Shown piece after piece: positions 45,163-53,846 of a DNA stretch of 64,000 bases; the first letter of the stretch is position 1; each line of letters begins with the position of its first letter. Below the pieces are notes generated by a model. That model did not search any database. It was not told the origin of the DNA and saw nothing but the letters and a program-made list of their open reading frames with translations. Location: positions 1 to 64,000 of the forward strand of contig JAGYKK010000004.1 in the NCBI GenBank assembly GCA_018401645.1, in the 5' to 3' direction. Position numbers and translations under genes: made by a program. Source of the DNA: Mycobacterium sp. (GTDB lineage: Bacteria; Actinomycetota; Actinomycetes; Mycobacteriales; Mycobacteriaceae).

Positions 45163-46592
45163 CAGCGGCCGATCACCTCTGTTTGGGCAGCTGCGATAGG
45201 TGTGTGCTGGCTGGTTTGGATCGGCCGGCGGGCGGAGTGGGAGATCCGCACCAGGATGGCCAGCAGAAGATAATTCGCCACCAGCGAGGATCCGCCGTAG
45301 GACAGCCAGGGGGTGGTCAGTCCGGTCAGCGGGATCAGCCCGGTGACCCCTCCGACAACGATGAACAGCTGGATTGCCAGGGTGGAAGACAGGCCCGCTG
45401 CCAGCAGCTTGCCGAAGCTGTCGCGAACCGCGACCGCCGTGCGCAAGCCCCGCACTATCACGATCGTGTAGAGCAACAGAACGCCGGCCAACCCGACGAG
45501 CCCCAGCTCCTCCCCCACGACCGCGATGATGAAATCCGTCGAGGCCGCCGGGACGGTCCCCGGCTGGCCGTTACCCAGACCGGTGCCGAAGACGCCACCG
45601 GTGGCGAAGCTGAACTGAGATTGAACCATCTGGTAGCCGGCGCCCTCGGGGTCGGCGAACGGATCCATCCAGGTCTGCACACGGCTGCGCACATGCCCGA
45701 AAAGGTGATAAGCGGCAACGCTTCCCGCGGCGAACAGGCTCAGTCCTATCACTACCCAGCTGAATCGTTCCGTGGCTATGTAGACCATCACCAGGAATGA
45801 CGCGTAGAGCAGAAGCGAGGTGCCCAGATCCTTCTCGAAAACCATGACCCCGACCGAGATTATCCAAGCTGCTAGCAGCGGAGCCAGATCGCGTGGCCGC
45901 GGCAGATCCATGCCGAGGAAGTGCTGGCCAGCACTGGTGAAGAGGTTACGTTTGGCGACGAGTACCCCGGCGAAGAAAACCAATAGCAAAATCTTTGAGA
46001 ACTCGGCGGGCTGAATACTGAAGCCCGGCAATCGAATCCAGATCTTCGCCCCGTTGATTTCCGACAAACTGCTCGGAAGGAACGCAGGTATCGCCAGTAG
46101 CACCAGTCCGACCGCACCGCAAATGTAGTCGTAGCGGGCCAACATCCGATGATCGGTGAGGAAGAAGATCACCAAGGCGAACCCGGTAACGCCTACCAGT
46201 GTCCACAGCATCTGGTGCCCGGCCCCGGGGCTGGAGGCGGGTGTGTCGCCGGCGAGATCGAGACGGTGAATCAGGACCAGACCCAGACCGTTGAGTGCAG
46301 CGACCACGGGGAGCAGCAGGGGGTCGGCATAGGGTGCGAAACGCCGGATCGCAAGGTGGGCGAGGATGAATAGCGTCAAGAACGCCAGCGTGTAAAGCAA
46401 CAGATCCCAACTGAGGCTCTGCTCCTGATTGGCCTCCACGATCATGAGGGCGACACCGGTAATCAAGGTGGCGAAACATAGCAGTGCGAGTTCGGCGTTC
46501 CGCCGGGTCGGCAGAGCTGGAATGAGCGCGACGGGTGACTGGGGCGCGGTCGTCAGAAGAACTTCGCCGCCGGCGGACTGCTTGTCGGTCAT
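45162..46592 (-). CDS. rodA: RodA/FtsW-type SEDS peptidoglycan polymerase
   Basis: 476-residue membrane glycosyltransferase that polymerises glycan strands with PbpA. About ten helices. SEDS landmarks are NGAKIWIRLPGFSIQPAEFSKI, VMVFEKDLGTSLLLYASFL (with the catalytic Asp region), FAVVGEE-like IIAVVGEELGLVGL and LTTPWLSYGGSSLVANYLLL. Start ATG 46592 overlaps the pstP stop (ATGA), and the end overlaps the pbpA start. The longer open frame up to 46895 lies inside pstP and is rejected. Confidence 0.96.
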   Translation of the reverse strand: MTDKQSAGGEVLLTTAPQSPVALIPALPTRRNAELALLCFATLITGVALMIVEANQEQSLSWDLLLYTLAFLTLFILAHLAIRRFAPYADPLLLPVVAALNGLGLVLIHRLDLAGDTPASSPGAGHQMLWTLVGVTGFALVIFFLTDHRMLARYDYICGAVGLVLLAIPAFLPSSLSEINGAKIWIRLPGFSIQPAEFSKILLLVFFAGVLVAKRNLFTSAGQHFLGMDLPRPRDLAPLLAAWIISVGVMVFEKDLGTSLLLYASFLVMVYIATERFSWVVIGLSLFAAGSVAAYHLFGHVRSRVQTWMDPFADPEGAGYQMVQSQFSFATGGVFGTGLGNGQPGTVPAASTDFIIAVVGEELGLVGLAGVLLLYTIVIVRGLRTAVAVRDSFGKLLAAGLSSTLAIQLFIVVGGVTGLIPLTGLTTPWLSYGGSSLVANYLLLAILVRISHSARRPIQTSQHTPIAAAQTEVIGR

Positions 46593-47959
46593 GTGGCCGC
46601 CCGGCAGTCCGTGCCCGGCGTCTGGGGCGGCACCGATCGGGCGGTACCGGACTGTCCCGGAGGTTTTGCGGGGGAACCCTTGGCGCGAGGGGGTGCGCAG
46701 AGGGGCAGGAGCGAGTTGCGGGCCAGGTCCCGTAATTGACCGAAAGCGTCGTCGAGTCCGCCGGCGGGAAGTCCGGCGGTTACCTGTGCCCGGCCGGAAG
46801 GCTGGAGGTCCTGCAATCGCAACAGCCGGCAGTCCAGGTCGGCGGTCCGCTGGTCGTAGCTGATCTCCGACAGTTCGCCGCGATCGTTGAGGCAACCCAG
46901 GAGAAACGGCTGCTGCAACCTGACCCCGAGGATCGAGCCCGGCACGCCGCGCATGATCGCAACCGTCTCCTCGTGGGCGCTGACGTAGTAGTAGCTGCGG
47001 ATGATCTTGTAGCCGATACCAGTGGCGGCCAACGCGAGCAAGGTGATCAGGGCTGCTGCGAGCAGGCTCCGCCGACGCGACCTCGGAGCGGCCGGCGGAT
47101 CAGGTTCGGGCACAACCCGTTTGGCGGCCTGCGGACGTGGAGCGATCGCGGATGCACGGCCGGCGGCGGTATTGGGCGGGATGAGGTTATCTTCGTCGCC
47201 GGAGACTGCGCCTGCCAGGATCGGCTGGGTCTGACCGGCATAGTCGGTCTCGATGACATCGGCGACGACCACGGTCACGTTGTCGGGACCACCGCCGCGC
47301 AGGGCCAGCTCGATCAGGCGGTCTGCGCTGTCCGCTACGCCGGGTAGCTTGAGCGCTTCGAGGATGGTCTCGTGACTGACCGGATCCGACAGCCCGTCCG
47401 AGCACAGCAGGTAGCGGTCGCCCTCGCGGGTCTCGCGGACGAGCAGGGTCGGCTCGACCTCGTGTCCGGTCAGCGCGCGCATGATCAGTGACCGCTGTGG
47501 ATGGCTGTGGGCCTCTTCGGCGGTGATCCGCCCTTCATCGACGAGGGTCTGAACGAAGGTGTCGTCTTTGGTTATCTGCGTCAACTCGCCGTCGCGCAAC
47601 AGGTAGCCGCGGGAGTCACCGATATGAACCAGCCCGAGCCGGTCGCCGGCGAAGAGAATAGCGGTGAGGGTGGTCCCCATTCCGTCGAGATCGGGGTCGA
47701 GGTCGACCTGGTCGGCGATTGCCGAGTTACCCTCGTGCACAGCCGATCCCAGTTTGCTCAGTAGATCGCCGCCAGGCTCGTCATCATCGAGGTGGGCCAG
47801 CGCGGCGATCATCAACTGTGAGGCGACTTCCCCGGCGGCATGCCCACCCATACCGTCGGCCAGGGCCAGGAGCCGAGCGCCCGCGTACACCGAGTCCTCA
47901 TTGTTGGCACGGACGAGTCCGCGGTCGCTGCGCGCCGCGTAGCGGAGGGCCAGTGTCAC
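46589..47959 (-). CDS. pstP: PP2C-type serine/threonine phosphatase PstP
   Basis: 456-residue membrane phosphatase that reverses PknA/PknB phosphorylation. The PP2C domain (1-240) shows ANNEDSVYAG, LADGMGGHAAGEVAS, LVHIGDSRGYLL, LCSDGLSDPVS and GGPDNVTVVV, which supply the metal-binding Asp residues. A linker, a helix (LLAAALITLLALAATGIGYKI) and an outer domain of about 150 residues follow. Start GTG 47959 overlaps the fhaB stop. The only phosphatase gene in the operon. Confidence 0.96.
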   Translation of the reverse strand: MTLALRYAARSDRGLVRANNEDSVYAGARLLALADGMGGHAAGEVASQLMIAALAHLDDDEPGGDLLSKLGSAVHEGNSAIADQVDLDPDLDGMGTTLTAILFAGDRLGLVHIGDSRGYLLRDGELTQITKDDTFVQTLVDEGRITAEEAHSHPQRSLIMRALTGHEVEPTLLVRETREGDRYLLCSDGLSDPVSHETILEALKLPGVADSADRLIELALRGGGPDNVTVVVADVIETDYAGQTQPILAGAVSGDEDNLIPPNTAAGRASAIAPRPQAAKRVVPEPDPPAAPRSRRRSLLAAALITLLALAATGIGYKIIRSYYYVSAHEETVAIMRGVPGSILGVRLQQPFLLGCLNDRGELSEISYDQRTADLDCRLLRLQDLQPSGRAQVTAGLPAGGLDDAFGQLRDLARNSLLPLCAPPRAKGSPAKPPGQSGTARSVPPQTPGTDCRAAT

Positions 47960-48423
47960 GGGCGCAGCTCAATTACTGTTTTACCGACATGCACCGGCGT
48001 GCCCATCGGAACGCGGACTGCGGTAGTGACCTTCGAGCGGTCGAGGTAGGTGCCGTTGGTCGAGCCGAGGTCCTCGACGTACCAGTCAGCACCACGCGGC
48101 GATAGCCGGGCATGGCGGGTGGAGGCGTAGTCATCGGTGAGGACCAGGGTCGAATCATCGGCGCGACCGATGAGCACCGGCAGGGTGCCCAGAGCAATCC
48201 GGGTTCCAGTCAACGACCCCCCGGTGACGACTAGGTGACCGGCCGTGTTCCGATTCTGGCGTCCCGGTGAACGCGTTCCCCGCAGGGCCAAGCCCCGCCG
48301 CACCATCACCGCGCCGGTGGGCGCGTAGATGTCGTTGCGCAAGATGCGCAGGACGGACCAGATGAAGAGCCACAGGAGCAACAGGAACCCGGCACGGGTC
48401 AGTTGCAGAACCAGTCCCTGCAT
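47956..48423 (-). CDS. fhaB: FHA-domain protein FhaB (FipA)
   Basis: 155-residue protein with one N-terminal helix (AGFLLLLWLFIWSVLRIL) and a C-terminal FHA domain (PVLIGRADDSTLVLTDDYAS, TRHARLSPRGADWYVEDLGS, TNGTYLD) that binds phosphothreonine. In M. tuberculosis FhaB/FipA links FtsZ and FtsQ under PknA control. Start ATG 48423. The 162-base gap up to fhaA holds no gene; its weak purine-rich part may be the ribosome-binding region. Confidence 0.94.
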   Translation of the reverse strand: MQGLVLQLTRAGFLLLLWLFIWSVLRILRNDIYAPTGAVMVRRGLALRGTRSPGRQNRNTAGHLVVTGGSLTGTRIALGTLPVLIGRADDSTLVLTDDYASTRHARLSPRGADWYVEDLGSTNGTYLDRSKVTTAVRVPMGTPVHVGKTVIELRP

Positions 48424-48585
48424 CTGTCGCCCCTCCGTCCTCCTGCCAGCTTCGCGGGCGGCATCGACATCGGGCCACCCGGGCCGACGTCGGCAACATC
48501 TGAGGATACTTGGACGTCATACTGCGCGCGGGCGAAGCCCTGCACCGATGCCTGGTTCTGCGCCGAACCCGTCGCCGTGGCGAGC

Positions 48586-50071
48586 TCAGTGAACGCGGAC
48601 GATGATCTCGGAATGGCCGACTCGAATGACGTCACCGTCGGCTAGCTGCCACTCCTGCACCGGCGCGTTGTTGACGGTGGTCCCGTTGGTGGAGTTCAGA
48701 TCCGACAACAGCGCCGACTGCCCGTCCCAGCGCACCTCGACGTGGCGCCGCGAGACGCCGGTGTCGGGCAGCCGGAACTGCGCGTCTTGGCCCCGGCCGA
48801 TCACGTTCGCGCCCTCTCGCAGTTGGTAAGTGCGGCCACTGCCGTCGTCGAGCTGGAGCGTGACGGCCACGCCGACGGCCTGGTATTCATCTTGGCCGAC
48901 CGGCGCCGCGTAGGAGCCGTAGCCGTCTTGGGGTGCCTGACCGTAGTCGTAGTCCGGGGCGGGAGCGGCCGCGGGGGCCGGGTAGCCGCCGCCCTGCTCG
49001 GGTTGGCCGTATTGGGGTTGGCCGTATTGGGGTTGGCCGTATTCGGGTTGGCCGTATTCGGGTTGGCCGTAGGGGGGCCGGCCGTAGGGCGCGGCGTATC
49101 CCTGCGGTTGATGGCCGGGCTGCTCGGGATAGGCAGGACGCGGTTCATAGCGGCCGTAGCCGGATCTCCCGCAGGGGGCGGCCGTAGTCGTAGTCGGCCG
49201 GCGGGGGTGGGTAGGCCCCTCCGGGCGGTGGGCCGTACTGCGGTTGGCCACCGTAGCCGGGGGGCACCGGCCGGTAGCCCTGGTCGTAGCCGGGGGCACC
49301 GTAGCCGGGGGCACCGTAGCCGGGGGGCGCTTGCCGGTAGCCCTGGTCGTAGCCGGGGGTTCCGTAGCCTGGCGCCGGAGGCCGCTGTTCGTAGCCCTGT
49401 TCCGGGTAGCCGGCCTGTTCTGGGTAGCCGTACCGCGGCGGGTAACCCTGCTCGTAGGACGGCGCGTAACCCTGTTCCGGCGGGTAAGGCGGGCGCTGTT
49501 GCTCGGCGGCACCCGGATCTTCCTGCGGCCGTCCGAACTGATCGTCGTGGTATTCGTCGCCGGGACGTCCCTGGCTTTGGCCGCCGCGGTTCGGGTTGTC
49601 GGTCATCGCTGGCACTCCTGGTTCTGCGGTGTACGCATGGTTCGGTTCTGCTGTGGCGGGTGGGCCACCGGGTGAGCGGGCGTCGGCGTCGGGGTTGACG
49701 ACGGCCCGGGCACGGTACTGGCCAGTGTGCAGGCCGTCGGACTGCTCGAAGCGAAGCACCACTTCACCATAGGTTTGCCATCCTTGCTCCTGAATATATC
49801 CCGCCAGGTGCTTGGCGAAGGCTTCTGCGGTCAGTTCGCGGTCGGCGTTGATCTTCTGGAAATCGGACTCCCCCAGTGAAATGACGTAGTCGTTGGGCGC
49901 CAATAGCCACTCACCGGGCAGGGTTCGCACCCCGTCGTGTGCCTCCCGGCGCAGCAGCGCCTCGACCTCCTGGGGGACTATTGCGCCGCCGAACATTCGG
50001 GCGAACGCGTCGCCCACGCCGTCTTCCAGTCTGCGTTCGATACGTTGAGCAAGTCCTCTCTGGTTCACCAT
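48586..50071 (-). pseudogene. fhaA: FHA-domain protein FhaA, one frameshift in the repeat linker
   Basis: First gene of the fhaA-pknB operon. From ATG 50071 (AGGAGCGGTCCG before it) the DUF3662/FhaA N-terminal domain reads RGLAQRIERRLEDGVGDAFA to YRARAVVNPDADARSP, then a Tyr/Gly/Pro-rich linker with repeats such as GYGAPGYGAPGYDQGYR. This frame ends at a stop at 49145. Another frame resumes with GYGRYEPRPAYPEQ, YGQPEYGQPQ repeats, and the FHA domain (NVIGRGQDAQFRLPD, GVSRRHVEVRWDG, LLSDLNSTNGT) to 48586. One indel between 49173 and 49190 explains it. FhaA binds phosphorylated MurJ (MviN), whose binding domain is also broken here. Confidence 0.9.
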
Positions 50072-50200
50072 CGGACCGCTCCTAAAGCTCGATTTCCCGG
50101 CCTCGCCGAGGCGGGTTCGCCGCAACGGCCATGCTAGCGGTCCACCACCGATGCCGGTGATGACCCAAAGCCCCACGTGATAGGCTCGCGCCATTGTTTC

Positions 50201-50283
50201 GGGCGAGTGGCGGAATGGCAGACGCGCTGGCTTCAGGTGCCAGTGTCCTTCGGGACGTGGGGGTTCAAGTCCCCCTTCGCCCA
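50201..50283 (+). tRNA. leuT: tRNA-Leu (anticodon CAG)
   Basis: 83 bases with a class II variable arm. Acceptor GGGCGAG pairs with TTCGCCC plus A (one G-U pair); anticodon CAG at 50234-50236 in CTTCAGGTG; variable arm TGTCCTTCGGGACG; T-arm GGGTTCAAGTCCC. It lies upstream of fhaA on the opposite strand, as in other mycobacteria. The 142 bases after it (50284-50425) contain no gene I can support. Confidence 0.96.
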
Positions 50284-50425
50284 CAACACAACACCATGAG
50301 ACGAGACGTTTGCTAGATCTGCGCTCACGGTGTTAGGTAAATCGTGGCAGGGTTCCGGCGGCCGTCGTCGGGAATCCCATTCCACCCGATGACCGAGCGA
50401 GTATCCGGCATCGGCGTGTTGGCCG

Positions 50426-50560
50426 CTAGGACCCGGCGCGGTTGAGGGTGGTGATCGGGCGGGTCTGCACGATGTAGGTCTTGCCGTCCGCGATCGCCCA
50501 CTCGGTGTCCTGCGGGCAGCCGGCATGCTGTTCGCTGCGCACCGCGATCGTGGTGATGGG
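50426..50560 (-). pseudogene. Remnant of a PEP synthase/pyruvate phosphate dikinase-type gene
   Basis: About 45 codons read ITTIAVRSEQHAGCPQDTEW then AIADGKTYIVQTRPITTLNR and AGS before TAG at 50426. The stretch EWAIADGKTYIVQTRPITT is the characteristic end of the N-terminal ATP-grasp domain of PEP-utilising enzymes (EWA-x-DG-x-x-Y-x-x-QTRP). The rest of a gene of 700-900 codons is missing, and the left part runs straight into the start of the PE-PPE gene on the other strand. It is a leftover from a deletion or recombination. Confidence 0.65.
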
Positions 50561-51836
50561 CGCTCAGGGGTTCCCGGCGGCCGCCGCCGCCCCGGCGACG
50601 CCACGGACCGGATCCGGCGACGCCATGGACCTGATGTCGGCGCAGACCGCTTTGATCATGAACGGGACCTTCGAACCGGTGATCACCCCGAACTGGATCA
50701 GCGAGGTGATGTCCGAACTGTTGACGCCAACCCTGGGTGAGGGTTACGGCGGCACGCCGATGACCACCCCAGCGCAATTCTGGCCGGCTACCGGACTGTT
50801 CAGCATGTCGTTCAACAAGTCGATTAAAACCGGTTACGAACTTCTCGACGCGCAGGTGCACCGCGGTATCGAGGAGGGCCCGCGAACTCCCCTGGCGGTC
50901 TTCGGCCATTCCCAAAGCGCGATCATCGCATCGGTCGAAAAGCGAACGCTGGCAGCAGAATATGCGGACCGCAAAGAGGTTCCTCCGGTGTCGTTCGTCA
51001 TGACGGGTAACCCGTACCGGCCCAACGGCGGATTCTTGGCGAGGCTGCCCTTGGTGGCCGGGGCCCTGACGCCATGGACCCGGATGACCTCCACCCCGAC
51101 CGACACGGTGTTCGCGACCCACGACATCGCGCGCCAATACGACATGTGGGCGGACTTCCCCACCTATCCCCTGAACCTGCTCGCCTCCGCCAACGCATTG
51201 TTCGGACTGATGAACCACTCCTACCTCCCGGACTCCGTCAATCCCCTGCTGGGCAATCTGATCTCGACCGTCTCGCTGGACCCGGCCAGCCCCAACTACA
51301 ACCCCGCCACCGTGGTCCAGTTCTACGGGGACACCACGCATCATCTGATTCCCTCCGAGCATCTGCCCCTGCTCTATCCGCTGCGGTGGATCGGACTGGG
51401 TCCGCTGACCGACGTCTTCGAGCCGACATTGAAGGTCCTGGTCGAACTGGGGTACGACCGGACTGCCCCGTACGGGCAGGTGGTCCGCGCCGGGTTGTTT
51501 CCGCGTATCGACCCCGGGAAGCTCGCCGACGATCTCGCGGGGGCCTTTGCCGAGGGCGGGGCGGCGCTGCGCGAGGAGGATCTTCTCCGCGAGGTCGTCC
51601 GAACCCACGTAGTCGCGGTGGCCTTCTCCGCCACCGCGCGGGGCCGAGGCCCAGCCACCCGTCGCGGAGCCGGAATCGCCAAACCCGTGCGCAGCGTTGT
51701 GGGGGCCGCGGCTGAGGCCCCAGCAGCGCAACTCCCGGCCGAGTCGCGGCCGCAACCGAAGATTGCGCTCCGATCAGAGCGGAGCGGCCCGCGTCATTCT
51801 GCATCGAAGATCGCCACCGTGCGGGTCCTCCGCTGA
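50556..51836 (+). CDS. PE-PPE domain serine hydrolase
   Basis: About 426 residues with the PE-PPE C-terminal domain (alpha/beta hydrolase): MSAQTALIMNGTFEPVITP at its start, then the nucleophile elbow FGHSQSA and FVMTGNPYRPNGGF, and NLISTVSLDPASPNY, VQFYGDTTHHL and PSEHLPLLYPLRW. Such proteins have esterase or lipase-like activity. No PE or PPE domain precedes it. Most homologues carry an export signal; here the N-terminus (GAQGFPAAAAAPATP) lacks a hydrophobic core and abuts a PEP-synthase scrap, so the signal peptide may have been lost. The start is uncertain (ATG 50556 or GTG 50553). The Ala/Pro-rich tail is disordered. Confidence 0.8.
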   Translation: MGAQGFPAAAAAPATPRTGSGDAMDLMSAQTALIMNGTFEPVITPNWISEVMSELLTPTLGEGYGGTPMTTPAQFWPATGLFSMSFNKSIKTGYELLDAQVHRGIEEGPRTPLAVFGHSQSAIIASVEKRTLAAEYADRKEVPPVSFVMTGNPYRPNGGFLARLPLVAGALTPWTRMTSTPTDTVFATHDIARQYDMWADFPTYPLNLLASANALFGLMNHSYLPDSVNPLLGNLISTVSLDPASPNYNPATVVQFYGDTTHHLIPSEHLPLLYPLRWIGLGPLTDVFEPTLKVLVELGYDRTAPYGQVVRAGLFPRIDPGKLADDLAGAFAEGGAALREEDLLREVVRTHVVAVAFSATARGRGPATRRGAGIAKPVRSVVGAAAEAPAAQLPAESRPQPKIALRSERSGPRHSASKIATVRVLR

Positions 51837-51880
51837 CCCGTCATAGTGACGAAGGTCAGCCGGGTGGTCTAATCGCCCCC

Positions 51881-52966
51881 ATGGCCTCGGCAGCGGAAAT
51901 ACCCGGTACGCCCGAGCACGTCACCGCCCAGTGGCTGTCGGTGGTGCTCAGTCGGCCCGGTCATCCCGTCAACGTGGCAGAAGCCGACATCACGCCGATC
52001 GGCACCGGTCAGACCGGGGCCACCTACCGGGTGGCGGTCCGCTACGCCGGGCCCCAACCGGGGCTGCCGGATTCCTTCGTCGTCAAACTGCCCGCCCAGG
52101 ACGACGCAGTCAGGGATCGGGTGGCCCCGAGTTACCGGTCGGAGCATGCCTTCTATACCGAGGTGGCCGCGACGGTCGCGGTGCCTCTCCCCCACTGCTA
52201 TCACTGCGCGATCGCCGACGACGGCGCGAAGTTCGTGTTGTTGCTGGCCGACATGGCGCCGGCGGTGCAGGGCGACCAGATCCGCGGTTGCAGCATTGCC
52301 GAGGCCCGACTCGCCGCCGTCGCCCTGGCCGGACTGCACGGCCCCCGCTGGTGCGACCCGGCTTGGCTGGACTTCGCCGGGACGGTGATGCCCCGCCCGG
52401 ATGGGGCCGGTGCCCGGGGACTGGGCGACATCACCAAACTTGCGGCTCAGATCACCATCGACAAACTCGGACCAAGGATGACCGCGGCCGACCGCCAGAC
52501 TGTCCTTGATTCAGCCGAGGCGATCGCCGACTGGCTGCTGTGCTGCCCCGATCGGTTCAGCCTGTTGCACGGTGACTACCGAATCGACAACCTGCTTTTC
52601 GACCCGGACCGCACTCGGGTGACTGCGGTGGACTGGCAGACCCTGGCTGTTGGCCTGCCGGCCCGCGACCTGGCGTACTTCATCGCGACGAGCCTGCAAC
52701 CGGTTGACCGCGCCGCTCATGAGCGCGAACTCGTCAACGCCTACCACCAAGCACTGAGCGCCCACGGTGTCACCGGGTATGACGCGCAAACCTGTTGGCA
52801 GGATTACCGACTCGGCATGCTTCAGGTGCCTCTGATCGCCACGCTGGGCTTTGCTTTCTCGGCGGCTACCGATCGTGGTGACGCGATGATGTTGGCGATG
52901 CTGGAACGCGGCAGCCAAGCGATCCGCGAGCTGGAGACCTTGGATCTAGTCCGCTCGGGCGTCTGA
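51881..52966 (+). CDS. Phosphotransferase-family (APH-fold) protein
   Basis: 361-residue kinase-like enzyme related to aminoglycoside phosphotransferases and the DUF227/EcKinase group. Features: GTGQTGATYRVAVRYAG (nucleotide-binding), FVVKLPAQD (Lys), catalytic loop LLHGDYRIDNLLFDPD and the metal-binding VDWQTLAVG. Substrate unknown; members often act on small alcohols or acyl-CoA pathway intermediates, so resistance should not be assumed. ATG 51881. Its last 21 bases overlap the next gene, which converges. Confidence 0.88.
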   Translation: MASAAEIPGTPEHVTAQWLSVVLSRPGHPVNVAEADITPIGTGQTGATYRVAVRYAGPQPGLPDSFVVKLPAQDDAVRDRVAPSYRSEHAFYTEVAATVAVPLPHCYHCAIADDGAKFVLLLADMAPAVQGDQIRGCSIAEARLAAVALAGLHGPRWCDPAWLDFAGTVMPRPDGAGARGLGDITKLAAQITIDKLGPRMTAADRQTVLDSAEAIADWLLCCPDRFSLLHGDYRIDNLLFDPDRTRVTAVDWQTLAVGLPARDLAYFIATSLQPVDRAAHERELVNAYHQALSAHGVTGYDAQTCWQDYRLGMLQVPLIATLGFAFSAATDRGDAMMLAMLERGSQAIRELETLDLVRSGV

Positions 52967-53239
52967 GGACGGCCCGGCGGGGTCGGGGGACAGGTCCGGG
53001 GAGAAGTCGTCGGGAACCAATGTCGCCGCGGGCGCCGGGGTCCGCACCCGTTGGTCGGACTCCGGCCCGGACCACGCAGCGATCGCCCGGCTGCGGTCGC
53101 CGCGCCAGTCCCGCACTAACACCACGATGCCCGCCATCGCCAGGGTGATCACGGCGACGGCAAACCAGGGATTTCCGGTCAGCAGTGCGACTAGGAGAGC
53201 GGCCAGGGCCGCTGAGGCAAGTTTTGCGACGATCCGCAT
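52946..53239 (-). CDS. Small membrane protein, two helices
   Basis: 97 residues: two adjacent hydrophobic helices (LASAALAALLVALLTG and FAVAVITLAMAGIVVLV), then an Arg-rich turn (RDWRGDRSRA) and an acidic, proline-rich tail. No family recognised. ATG 53239. It overlaps the phosphotransferase gene tail to tail, and stands at the place where M. tuberculosis has the genes before whiB5. It reads as a complete protein. Confidence 0.65.
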   Translation of the reverse strand: MRIVAKLASAALAALLVALLTGNPWFAVAVITLAMAGIVVLVRDWRGDRSRAIAAWSGPESDQRVRTPAPAATLVPDDFSPDLSPDPAGPSSDARAD

Positions 53240-53322
53240 CGCTACAGTCTGCTACCGCCCGGCCGCATCGATCGGCTAGGACCGCCCGGCGAGTCCGTAG
53301 CCGACCGCCTCGGGGGGCGATC

Positions 53323-53735
53323 TCAAGCCGCAGTCGGGGGTCGAACCCCTAGTGGCACGTGGATGACACCGGCCGCCACGGTGGGCAGGGCCTCGCCCCG
53401 GGAGAGCAACTCCACGCTCTCCGGCAGTTCCCGAGGATTGATGATTCCGGCGGCGATCTTGTGCAGCACCTCGTGCGCGTGGGCCAGGTGATGCCGTTTT
53501 CGGTACTGCCCGCCGGGGAGTTTCACGCCAGCCCACACGCCGTATTCCTCGCCGGCTTCGATCGCCTGCCGGGCGCACTGCCGTTGCTGGGCAAGCGGAC
53601 ACCGACGCAGGCAAATGGTTCGTGCCTTGGTGGCGGATTGCTCGTAGACGTGGGCTTGGCCGCGCCGTCACTGGCGTCGTCATCGGCGTAGCCGAACCAC
53701 AGTTCCGGCTCGGTAGAACACGGGCGGTCGTCCAT
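53323..53735 (-). pseudogene. whiB5: WhiB5-like iron-sulphur regulator, one frameshift
   Basis: WhiB-family [4Fe-4S] transcription factor. From ATG 53735: DDRPCSTEPELWFGYADDDASDGAAK (first Cys). One base is then missing near 53655 (AAG-CC-CAC instead of AAG-GCC-CAC), and the next frame continues VYEQSATKARTICLRRCPLAQQRQCARQ with the other three Cys, EEYGVWAGVKLPGGQYRKR (the WhiB turn), and the C-terminus to 53323. WhiB5 (Rv0022c) keeps the same text, length about 139. As read only a 70-residue fragment is made. Confidence 0.85.
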
Positions 53736-53767
53736 CGTGGGCTCCTTCTTCGGTTTCGGAGACAGAA

Positions 53768-53822
53768 GCGTATACGCTATGCTCGAATCATGCAATCAGA
53801 ACGTATGCAACTGCATATACGC
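53768..53822. promoter_or_regulatory. Divergent whiB5-Rv0023 promoter with repeated palindromes
   Basis: The 112-base gap between the two divergent genes holds AGCGTATACGCT (53767-53778), a perfect 12-base palindrome, and two related half-sites, CGTATGCA (53802-53809) and GCATATACGC (53813-53822). They are likely operators for the Rv0023-like repressor or WhiB5. This is inferred from position and symmetry. Confidence 0.5.
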
Positions 53823-53846
53823 CACTTCGGCTGTGTACGATCCAAT

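Noticed and set aside
45183..45800. 205-codon open frame antisense to rodA
   Set aside because: Complement of conserved SEDS coding sequence, without any motif.
50325..51755. 476-codon open frame antisense to the PE-PPE hydrolase
   Set aside because: Shadow frame; the recognisable PEP-synthase text on that strand (50426-50560) lies in a different frame and was recorded separately.
51881..52966. Aminoglycoside resistance gene
   Set aside because: The APH fold is shared by many metabolic kinases; no resistance-type substrate motif is visible.
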